Assembly (NCBI GenBank): GCA_016840125.1
Contig: JAEOSY010000051.1
Coordinates: 1-5,301, forward strand
Direction of reading: 5' to 3'
DNA: 5,301 nucleotides
From: Candidatus Helarchaeota archaeon
Lineage (GTDB): Archaea; Asgardarchaeota; Lokiarchaeia; Helarchaeales; HEL-GB-A
This document shows, one piece after another, positions 1 through 5,301 of this stretch. Below the pieces are notes generated by a model, which did no database searches, was not told the origin of the DNA, and saw only the letters and a program-made list of their open reading frames with translations. The first letter of the stretch is position 1. Each line of letters begins with the position of its first letter. Both the position numbers and the translations under genes were made by a program.

Positions 1-479
1 AACTATATCCTCCCTATCAATTATACTATCCCAACGATCAAGAAGTCTATCCAGTGTATGCAAAAGCCGAAGAATTAGGGCTTCCAGTCATGGTACATAC
101 GGGTAGTAGTATCTTTCGAGGGTCACGGTTAAAATATGGAAATCCACTCTACTTGGATGATGTAGCCGTTGATTTTCCGGATCTCAAGATCCTTCAAGTT
201 CATTCAGGGCGGGGATTTTGGTATGAGACGGCTTATTTTCTGGCAAAACTTCATAAAAACGTTTATTGTGAATTTAGTGGACTACCTCCTCAAAAGTTAT
301 TGGATTACTTTCCAGAACTCGAACGACTTGCAGATAAGTTTATTTTTGGCTCAGATTGGCCAGGTGTTCCCAGCATAAAGAAGAATATTGAAACAATTCA
401 AGGATTACCTCTCAAAACTGAGACAAAGGAGAAAATTCTTGGAAAAAATGCGATAAGACTTCTTAAAAGTGTAATATAA
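1..479 (+). CDS. Amidohydrolase-2 family protein (ACMSD-like), 3' part only
   Basis: This is the C-terminal 158 residues of a metal-dependent amidohydrolase of the PF04909/COG2159 type, a family of hydrolases and non-oxidative decarboxylases with a TIM-barrel fold. The reading frame is open to the left edge: the first whole codon is at 3, and the GTG at 54 is an internal Val, not the start. Visible family landmarks are LYPPYQ followed by YPND at the edge, VMVHTG (His at visible residue 32), VHSGRGFW (His at 67) and FGSDWPG (Asp at 118). In this family these three residues belong to the strand 5, strand 6 and strand 8 metal/catalytic positions. The N-terminal HxH metal motif would lie outside the window. 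The sequence gives no substrate. The TAA stop is followed by a T-rich hairpin-like stretch. The next gene on this strand is 362 bases away, so this is probably the last gene of its unit. Confidence 0.87.
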   Translation, partial: LYPPYQLYYPNDQEVYPVYAKAEELGLPVMVHTGSSIFRGSRLKYGNPLYLDDVAVDFPDLKILQVHSGRGFWYETAYFLAKLHKNVYCEFSGLPPQKLLDYFPELERLADKFIFGSDWPGVPSIKKNIETIQGLPLKTETKEKILGKNAIRLLKSVI

Positions 480-484
480 ACGAA

Positions 485-501
485 ATTCTATTTTTTAGAA
501 T
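485..501 (+). terminator. Possible weak terminator after the amidohydrolase gene
   Basis: Six bases after the TAA stop there is a perfect 6-bp inverted repeat, ATTCTA (485-490) and TAGAAT (496-501), around a five-T loop. The uninterrupted T run at 491-496 lies in and beside the loop. The stem is almost all A-T, so it is weak as a bacterial intrinsic terminator. A T-rich stretch alone can be enough for archaeal termination. Its placement directly after a stop codon is the main support. Confidence 0.35.
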
Positions 502-736
502 ATTGAGGTGCTTTCTACTTAGATTTCTCCCCCTATTTAACTATCCGTATTTTATCGGACATTCTAATAACAGTTAGCCCACTAAATAAGAATTACTTCA
601 AACGAATTGAACTAAAAAACGAAAGAGTTTTTATTTCATGGCCCTCTATCTGTAAAAACATAGATTTATTCTATTTTATTTATGAAAAGATGGTTAGTAT
701 TTGAATATGGAAAATCTCATGAATGACGTATGGTAG

Positions 737-746
737 ATATTATAAT
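737..746 (+). promoter_or_regulatory. Candidate TATA box / -10 element for the kinase gene
   Basis: The run ATATTATAAT contains a perfect TATAAT at 741-746. Read as an archaeal TATA box, it would put the transcript start near 768-772 and leave a leader of roughly 70 bases before the ATG at 842. Read as a bacterial -10, there is no good -35 at 16-18 bases upstream; the nearest TTGAAT (701-706) is 34 bases away. In an AT-rich spacer such a match can arise by chance. Confidence 0.3.
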
Positions 747-828
747 GTACGTTCCCATGAAGAAATTATTAGACGATAGAACACCCACAAATTGAAATGT
801 GCCACCCTACCACGATGATCCAAGCAAC

Positions 829-834
829 GGGGGT
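829..834 (+). promoter_or_regulatory. Ribosome binding site that decides the kinase start
   Basis: GGGGGT can pair along its whole length with the anti-Shine-Dalgarno CCUCC(A), using one G-U wobble. It lies 7 bases before the ATG at 842. The two earlier in-frame ATGs, at 797 and 815, have no comparable purine-rich site upstream. This favours 842 as the true start. Confidence 0.6.
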
Positions 835-841
835 TGAAAAT

Positions 842-2530
842 ATGGAAAATGACGAAAATATTCACCACAAGCCATTTTTCAATCAATGGTTAAATAATAT
901 CATGGACTCCCCTGATGCGACATGTTCAACGGACATGAATGGAACTATCATATTTGTCAATCATGCAATGCGGGAACTATTAGGCATTGCATATCCGGAA
1001 CAACTAGAAGAGATAACTTTATCCGAGTTTTATGTTAATAAAACGGATCAAGACGAATTATTTATCCTCCTCCAAAGAAGAAATATTGTTTCCAAGTTTT
1101 TAACTCAGTTAAAATCTAAAAACGGATTTATAATAGATGTAGAAATTACGGCGATTTATCTACCACTTCTAGAGCACTCATTATATCTTCACATCTTTCA
1201 TCATACAACTAAAAGAAAACAACTTGAAATCACACATGAGCGCAATATCGGGTTCTTACAAAAACGAATATCAGAAATAAACGTCTTAACAGAGATAAAT
1301 GGTCTTATAATACAAGAAAAACCCATTACCACTATTTTAAAAACATTTTGCACCCGAATAAAGACCCTTTATGATTTTATGGCAGTGGATCTTATTTTTA
1401 TTCCAACAAATGGAAGCGGGATCTATTCCTATTCTACGCATGATAACCAATTCCATCGACAGGTAAAACAGTTTCTAGGAATTCCCTTTCAGAACAAAAA
1501 AATCCCACTCCTAGAAGAACAAGTAGCTCAACTTGTCGTGTTAGACAATCCTGAAGCAATTAACGATTTCCTTTCAGAATTTAATCCTAAATCACTTCAA
1601 ACAGAATTTTCAGAAAGTATGCGAGCCACAGGTGTTCACAGTGCCATTATTACACCGATTAACATTCAGGATCAACTCATAGGGATTTTAGGGATATCTT
1701 CCACTCAAGAGTTGACGGAACAAGACGGTATCATATTAGAGCAATTAATTCAACAAATCACCTTCTCTATTGAAAAGCTTATCTTAATGATGGAGTTAGA
1801 AAGATCCAACCAATCGCTTACGGAGCATAATAAAAGGTTCATCGAGTTAGATCGATTGCAAAGTAGTTTCTTGGCAGCTACATCCCATGAGTTGCGAACT
1901 CCGCTCACCAGCATTAAAGGATATGCAGAATTAGCGACTCAAGGGAAATTAGGTCCAATAAGTGAGCAAGTTGATGAAGCGTTCGATATCATCTTAAAGA
2001 ACGCTAAACGACTCGAACGGCTGGCCCATGACACACACGATCAATCAACAATAGATGCCGATAAACTTTCACTCAAAATGGAGCGTCTTGATATCAAGGC
2101 CTTGGTCAAAGAGTGTATCCAAACAATGCATCCCCTTCTCGAAATGCACCAGCATAAACTGCAGCTGAGGATTGCAGAGAACCTACCAGAAATTGAGGGA
2201 GATCCTTACCGAATAGCACAAGTCCTACGAAATTTATTGGAGAACTCAACCAAATTTACTCCAAATGGAGGACGAATTGAACTCCGCATCCGGGAGCTAC
2301 CAAACTCCATTCTCATAGAAATTGAAGATTCTGGAATTGGGATCAATCCAGAGGATCTTGACCGGGTTTTTGACCGATTTGTTCGCAGTGAAGGAACTGA
2401 ACTCATAGCAGGCTCGGGTCTCGGACTTTCCATATCGAAAGAAATAGTTATAAGACATGGAGGATGGATCTGGGCTGAATCAGAAGGTGCGGGGAAAGGT
2501 AGTACATTTTTTTTCACCCTTCCCAAATGA
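842..2530 (+). CDS. Soluble PAS-GAF sensor histidine kinase
   Basis: This is a cytoplasmic two-component sensor kinase of 562 residues from the preferred ATG. A 577-residue version from 797 is possible but lacks a ribosome binding site. A PAS domain lies at about residues 20-125, opening with MDSPDATCSTDMNGTI and a conserved VN pair. A helical linker follows, then a GAF domain at about 155-310. The HisKA domain starts near 333, with the phospho-acceptor His at 349 in HELRTP; the HExxT arrangement is also that of kinases with phosphatase activity. The HATPase_c domain has an N box NLLEN (464-468), G1 box DSGIGI (496-501), F box around RVFDRF, and G2 box GSGLGL (524-529). All catalytic boxes look intact. 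No signal peptide or membrane segment is visible, so it should sense a cytosolic cue. No ligand-binding cysteine or histidine pattern identifies the signal. No response regulator is next to it, so it is an orphan within the window. It converges on the oxidoreductase operon. Confidence 0.93.
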   Translation: MENDENIHHKPFFNQWLNNIMDSPDATCSTDMNGTIIFVNHAMRELLGIAYPEQLEEITLSEFYVNKTDQDELFILLQRRNIVSKFLTQLKSKNGFIIDVEITAIYLPLLEHSLYLHIFHHTTKRKQLEITHERNIGFLQKRISEINVLTEINGLIIQEKPITTILKTFCTRIKTLYDFMAVDLIFIPTNGSGIYSYSTHDNQFHRQVKQFLGIPFQNKKIPLLEEQVAQLVVLDNPEAINDFLSEFNPKSLQTEFSESMRATGVHSAIITPINIQDQLIGILGISSTQELTEQDGIILEQLIQQITFSIEKLILMMELERSNQSLTEHNKRFIELDRLQSSFLAATSHELRTPLTSIKGYAELATQGKLGPISEQVDEAFDIILKNAKRLERLAHDTHDQSTIDADKLSLKMERLDIKALVKECIQTMHPLLEMHQHKLQLRIAENLPEIEGDPYRIAQVLRNLLENSTKFTPNGGRIELRIRELPNSILIEIEDSGIGINPEDLDRVFDRFVRSEGTELIAGSGLGLSISKEIVIRHGGWIWAESEGAGKGSTFFFTLPK

Positions 2531-2562
2531 GTTCTCATATTTAGGCCAAGCCCGCTTCAGAG

Positions 2563-2592
2563 GAAATTCTATCTTATTTTAAAATTCTTTTT
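2563..2592 (+). terminator. T-rich stretch after the kinase gene, possible terminator
   Basis: About 33 bases after the kinase TGA lies a T-rich run with TTTTAAAA at its centre and T5 at 2588-2592. There is no stable GC hairpin, so it would suit archaeal T-tract termination better than a bacterial intrinsic terminator. It begins with GAAATTCTAT, the same 10-mer found just after the amidohydrolase stop. It sits in the 181-base convergent spacer (2531-2711), in which nothing else was recognised. Confidence 0.3.
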
Positions 2593-2711
2593 GCTACAGT
2601 ACAGTCCACATGCATGAAGCAAGCTGGGGGGCAAATAATTTCATATAAGGCAACTCAGTGCTAATCCGTTCGTCTTTTTGAATTGGTTCTCTCAAAATGC
2701 ACTAAAATATG

Positions 2712-3143
2712 TTAAGACGTTTTATCCGGTTTTTCCGCATAAACTAACGCTTCTGTTGGACAGATCTGTACACAAATAGGGGACTCTTCATCACGGCATT
2801 GGTCACATTGAACTGCGACATCATGTTCATATGATGGAACAATCGCTCCGTAGGGACAAACCATAATGCAAGCCCAACATCCCACGCATTTTTCATAATC
2901 ATTGAATACAATGCCAGTTTGGGAATCTTTTTGCAGAGACCCAGCCATACACGCATCTACACACTCAGGCGAGTCACAATGGCGACAAATAGCTTGCCAC
3001 TCATAACGCGCAAAAGGATCACGATGTATAGTGATCCCACTGGCCATCGGATTAGCTTTTCCGAATTTATTAATCGAACACGCCATCGAGCAAATTTTAC
3101 AGCCAGTACATAGTTTTGCACGAGCATAAACTAGTTTACTCAT
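2712..3143 (-). CDS. Four-cluster [4Fe-4S] ferredoxin-like subunit, partner of the AOR (AorA/HycB-like)
   Basis: This 143-residue electron-transfer protein has 16 cysteines in four groups: C12-x2-C15-x2-C18-x3-C22, C53-x2-C56-x4-C61-x3-C65, C86-x2-C89-x2-C92-x3-C96 and C113-x2-C116-x7-C124-x3-C128. This is the ligand pattern of the DmsB/HycB-type polyferredoxin family, and predicts four [4Fe-4S] clusters. No signal peptide or membrane segment is seen. Proteins of this size and layout are encoded next to AOR-family enzymes, for example the AorA subunit of Aromatoleum AOR and the subunit paired with Pyrococcus furiosus WOR5. The ATG is 12 bases after the AOR stop, and its ribosome binding site overlaps that stop, so the two are very likely co-translated. 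It probably carries electrons from the tungsten/molybdenum subunit to the FAD subunit encoded upstream or to free ferredoxin. The C-terminal tail after the last cluster is short (EKPDKTS at the end). It appears to be the last gene of the operon. Confidence 0.92.
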   Translation of the reverse strand: MSKLVYARAKLCTGCKICSMACSINKFGKANPMASGITIHRDPFARYEWQAICRHCDSPECVDACMAGSLQKDSQTGIVFNDYEKCVGCWACIMVCPYGAIVPSYEHDVAVQCDQCRDEESPICVQICPTEALVYAEKPDKTS

Positions 3144-3152
3144 TTTTAATTA

Positions 3153-3157
3153 CTCCT
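3153..3157 (-). promoter_or_regulatory. Ribosome binding site of the ferredoxin gene, overlapping the AOR stop codon
   Basis: On the minus strand AGGAG (3157 down to 3153) lies 9 bases before the ATG at 3143. Its first two bases are the last two of the AOR TAG stop (3158-3156). A ribosome ending on the AOR would therefore sit on this site, which suggests translational coupling of the two subunits. Confidence 0.7.
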
Positions 3158-5000
3158 ACCATAGAGCATCAGTTGATGTCGGCCGTCCTTCGTCATCCCA
3201 TCCCCGCAACAGATAATAACGCGATAAGAGCTTTTGAAACTCATCCCGGTCAATGTGGTGTCCTTTTGCCAAGTTCAGAGGCATGGGATCGTCAAAATAT
3301 CGCTTTGGTAAGGTATCATCTTTGCGAGAAACCCCTAAGCACACATTGATTCGGCGTTCCAGTTCCACAATACGTTTTCCAATTTCTTGTAGATTTTCTT
3401 CGGGATACTCAAGCCCTGTTACCAACCGAATTAATTCTGCAAAATGATCATATCCTAGAAGTCGAGGAGAGTTAAATCCCCGACAAACAAACTTGCAGAG
3501 CCCCAAAGAGTCAATAACCGCATGAATATTCTCTTGGCCGTAAACGATATGTTCCTTGGTTTCATAAACAATTGGCGAGGGGCTTATCGACACTCCATAT
3601 AAGCGTTCATAGATTTCAGGGGGAAGATCAAGAATATCCAATGTCGGTCGGGATCGGAGATGATCAGCACCGCGCGAAGAGGTTGCTATGCCAAGGGCAA
3701 AGCTTTTGATGTATCTACAATCGTGGGGATCGGATTGCGGAAGCCCTTTGATAGCAATCAGATAATCTTTTGCCTCCTCCCCGAAGATTTTTGTGGCTTG
3801 TCCACTTTCGGCTAATATATCTCCAAACCCTTCCCGAGCAGAGATGTCCATCATAAGCTGTTTTACTAGCTCAATGTTTCCGAATTCTAACTGGATACCG
3901 TTAGTCAGCGCTTCATCAATCAGTCCTCGCTCGTATAACTCAAAACTCCAGGCAATAATTGTTCCAGTTGACGATACATCCAACCCTAGCCGATTTGCAA
4001 GATTATTTAATTCAATGACCTCTTTTGTATCAGCGATTCCAAGATTTGCCCCGAGAAGACCAATGGTTGTGTATTCTGGTCCTTCTCCACCCAATATATT
4101 CCTATGGCGGCAATGGACTGGACAGCCATGACACGAAAGCATCTTTTCCACAAATTTATGAATTTCTTCAGCATCCAAAGTATCTTCAAAGGCGTTTAAC
4201 TGGCTATTTTTTGTTCTTATTGCCCCCAAAAAATTGCTTACTTCGTAAAGGAGAGGTGTTCCAACTCTTCCAAGGGTCTGAACGATTTTAGATTGCCCCA
4301 AATAATCATTAATTTCAGCAACACGCGCTATAAATTCTTTTGGTGAATGAATTGGTATTCCCTGAGTACCACTAGCAACAATCGCTTTGATATTCTTCGA
4401 CCCCATGACTGCGCCTATCCCACACCGTCCTGCGGCATTTTTTACCCCATTAATTACCGTAGCATAACGAACACGATTCTCCCCAGCTGGTCCTATACAA
4501 AGAACTTCGATGTGAGTCCCCAGCTCTTTTCTAAGGTTTAATTGTGTTTCTAACGTATCTAATCCCCAATAGGTAGTAGCATTTCTGATTTCAACCTTCC
4601 CATCTTTTAGAAGTAAATATGAAGGATCCTCTGCTTTTCCGTGAATCACCAGTCGATCGAGTCCGGCATATCTCATTTCCGCTGGAAAAAAACCACCAAT
4701 ATTTGTGTCTCCAAGGATTCCAGTTTCAGGAGATTTCGTAGTAATATTCATGCGAGAACAGTTAGGAGCCCCAGTTCCCGTCAGAAGGCCAGTACCGATA
4801 ATAAGCGGGTTTTCTGGGGAAAGAGGGTCTATGGAAGGCTTCAAGAATTCCTGAAGATAATACATGTTGACCCCACGACCTCCAAGAAGAGCCTTAACCA
4901 CCTTTTCAGGGGTTATTGTAATTTTTGTTATTTCATTGGATAGATCTACAATGGCAGCGTTACTGCGCCAAAATGTCCGATCTGTTTCAATAGAATTCAT
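3156..5000 (-). CDS. Aldehyde:ferredoxin oxidoreductase family tungsto/molybdopterin enzyme (AorB-like)
   Basis: This 614-residue protein, close to the ~605-620 usual for the family, is predicted to oxidise aldehydes to carboxylic acids (or the reverse) at a bis-pterin W or Mo centre. Visible landmarks are GGRG at 40-43 (pterin contact), NCSRMN then SPETG and GDTNIGGFFP near 80-106, and the signature GAVMGSKN at 196-203. The [4Fe-4S] ligands are C290, C293, C297 and C502, almost the spacing of Pyrococcus furiosus AOR (288, 291, 295, 494). The two pterin motifs are NRLGLD (336-341) and DSLGLC (497-502). HDCR (426-429) and the following ATSSRGADHLRSRP block are also typical. The canonical EYE near the metal reads EYT here (309-311). 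The ATG at 5000 is preferred: it has GGGAG 9 bases upstream and leaves a 31-base gap after the preceding gene. A TTG at 5105 would add 35 lysine/arginine-rich residues unlike the family and overlap that gene by 74 bases. The substrate cannot be told; benzoyl-CoA reductase (BamB) relatives are a less likely alternative. Confidence 0.94.
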   Translation of the reverse strand: MNSIETDRTFWRSNAAIVDLSNEITKITITPEKVVKALLGGRGVNMYYLQEFLKPSIDPLSPENPLIIGTGLLTGTGAPNCSRMNITTKSPETGILGDTNIGGFFPAEMRYAGLDRLVIHGKAEDPSYLLLKDGKVEIRNATTYWGLDTLETQLNLRKELGTHIEVLCIGPAGENRVRYATVINGVKNAAGRCGIGAVMGSKNIKAIVASGTQGIPIHSPKEFIARVAEINDYLGQSKIVQTLGRVGTPLLYEVSNFLGAIRTKNSQLNAFEDTLDAEEIHKFVEKMLSCHGCPVHCRHRNILGGEGPEYTTIGLLGANLGIADTKEVIELNNLANRLGLDVSSTGTIIAWSFELYERGLIDEALTNGIQLEFGNIELVKQLMMDISAREGFGDILAESGQATKIFGEEAKDYLIAIKGLPQSDPHDCRYIKSFALGIATSSRGADHLRSRPTLDILDLPPEIYERLYGVSISPSPIVYETKEHIVYGQENIHAVIDSLGLCKFVCRGFNSPRLLGYDHFAELIRLVTGLEYPEENLQEIGKRIVELERRINVCLGVSRKDDTLPKRYFDDPMPLNLAKGHHIDRDEFQKLLSRYYLLRGWDDEGRPTSTDALW

Positions 5001-5009
5001 CAAAGATCG

Positions 5010-5014
5010 CTCCC
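5010..5014 (-). promoter_or_regulatory. Ribosome binding site supporting the AOR start at 5000
   Basis: On the minus strand GGGAG (5014 down to 5010) lies 9 bases before the ATG at 5000, the same spacing as at the following ferredoxin gene. The alternative TTG at 5105 has only an A-rich stretch upstream and no such site. Confidence 0.55.
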
Positions 5015-5031
5015 GATTTAAAAATGCATTT

Positions 5032-5301
5032 CTAAACCTTGGTGAGTTCTTTTTTACGCCATTCCTCTTTGTCGATTTTTTTCTTATATCGTTTATCCGA
5101 ACCAATAACTTTTTTCCATTCTATATGGCCCGGAGGGCCTTCTAATTCGTCTTGTAGCAGTGAGTTCCGGAGATGTTCAAAGAATTGGCCTCGATCATCA
5201 AGGTTAGGAACAATTGTTTTCAATTTTGTTTGTTTTTTGATTAAATTTGTCACAATGCCTGCTTGTGTAATATCTCCAACAAAAATAGCCCCAAGTATTG
5301 T
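5032..5301 (-). CDS. C-terminal end of a FAD-dependent pyridine nucleotide oxidoreductase (AorC-like), 5' part off window
   Basis: An open frame enters from the right edge and ends at a TAG (5034-5032), giving 89 residues. The GTG at 5253 is an internal Val, because the frame continues upstream without a stop to 5301. The visible start, ILGAIFVGDITQAGIVTNLI, matches the end of the FAD domain of NAD(P)/FAD-dependent oxidoreductases of the nitrite reductase/rubredoxin reductase type, where G-A-x-x-V-G-D is a recurring block. After it comes a tail of about 60 residues that ends very rich in Lys and Glu (KKKIDKEEWRKKE). The dinucleotide-binding GxGxxG motifs would be outside the window. It lies 31 bases upstream of the AOR on the same strand, so it is probably the flavin subunit that exchanges electrons between the ferredoxin subunit and NAD(P)H, like AorC of Aromatoleum AOR. 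Family assignment rests on a short block and is less sure than for the other genes. Confidence 0.68.
   Translation of the reverse strand, partial: TILGAIFVGDITQAGIVTNLIKKQTKLKTIVPNLDDRGQFFEHLRNSLLQDELEGPPGHIEWKKVIGSDKRYKKKIDKEEWRKKELTKV

Larger units (their letters stand above)
480..841. other. Long intergenic region upstream of the histidine kinase
   Basis: About 362 AT-rich bases separate the amidohydrolase stop from the preferred kinase start. The stretch holds the terminator-like hairpin at 485-501, a possible TATA/-10 element near 737-746 and the kinase ribosome binding site at 829-834. Two tiny open frames exist (682-726, 14 codons; 730-795, 21 codons), but neither has a ribosome binding site or recognisable content. 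No tRNA, riboswitch or long repeat was recognised by eye. Confidence 0.6.

Noticed and set aside
54..479. Amidohydrolase starting at the GTG at 54
   Set aside because: The frame is open to the left edge and the upstream residues (LYPPYQ, YPND) fit the family, so the GTG is an internal Val and the gene is truncated by the window.
607..635. Bacterial-type promoter with TTGAAC and TTTATT at 17-base spacing
   Set aside because: The -10 half matches only four of six bases and lies over 200 bases before the gene. Such matches are common in AT-rich DNA.
682..795. Two tiny consecutive open frames in one reading frame (14 codons from 682, 21 codons from 730), a possible leader peptide or gene remnant
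   Set aside because: Neither has a ribosome binding site, no similarity is recognisable, and such short frames are expected by chance. They are not reported as genes.
2206..2538. Open frame of 110 codons antisense to the kinase ATPase domain
   Set aside because: It lies wholly opposite conserved HATPase coding sequence, is rich in Ser/Pro/Arg as mirror frames often are, and has no family motif.
2531..2711. Small RNA or hairpin terminator in the convergent spacer
   Set aside because: Only short palindromes such as CATGCATG near 2611-2618 and a G6 run were seen. No stable stem followed by a T run was found by eye for either direction.
3793..4131. Open frame of 112 codons on the plus strand opposite the AOR
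   Set aside because: It is antisense to the conserved AOR cluster and pterin motifs, with no recognisable domain, so it is a mirror of the real gene.
4641..5145. Plus-strand open frames opposite the AOR N-terminus and the flavin gene end
   Set aside because: Their content is unrecognisable and they are opposite well-supported minus-strand genes. The hydrophobic stretch near 5050-5110 is the reverse of the Lys/Glu-rich tail codons.

Overview
This AT-rich window comes from a prokaryote with anaerobic, tungsten/molybdenum-type aldehyde metabolism. It holds five protein genes in two convergent groups. The host cannot be named from the sequence. Shine-Dalgarno-like sites sit before three of the starts. 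Gene ends carry T-rich stretches rather than strong GC hairpins, which would fit an archaeon (Asgard lineages often carry such histidine kinases and AOR genes) but does not exclude an anaerobic bacterium. No RNA gene, CRISPR array, insertion sequence or attachment site was seen.

Plus strand, left to right: the 3' part of an amidohydrolase-2 family (ACMSD-like) metal hydrolase/decarboxylase gene enters from the left edge and stops at 479. A 362-base stretch without a convincing gene follows. Then comes a soluble PAS-GAF-HisKA-HATPase sensor histidine kinase (842-2530), whose start is probably the third in-frame ATG, the one with a good ribosome binding site.

Minus strand, right to left: an operon enters from the right edge. 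First is the C-terminus of a pyridine nucleotide/FAD-dependent oxidoreductase (5301-5032). Next is a complete aldehyde:ferredoxin oxidoreductase family tungsto/molybdopterin enzyme (5000-3156). Last is a 143-residue protein with 16 cysteines arranged for four [4Fe-4S] clusters (3143-2712). The gaps are 31 and 12 bases. The three genes match the subunit set of a multi-subunit AOR of the AorABC type: catalytic W/Mo subunit, polyferredoxin wire, and FAD/NAD(P)H module. The likely job is reversible aldehyde/carboxylate redox chemistry coupled to NAD(P)H or ferredoxin.

The kinase gene and the operon converge on a 181-base spacer at 2531-2711. No response regulator lies in the window, so a regulatory link between the kinase and the oxidoreductase is only a possibility. 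The most useful second looks are the truncated FAD gene and its link to the AOR, the corrected starts of the AOR and kinase, and an apparent Glu-to-Thr change in the AOR 'EYE' motif near the cofactor.
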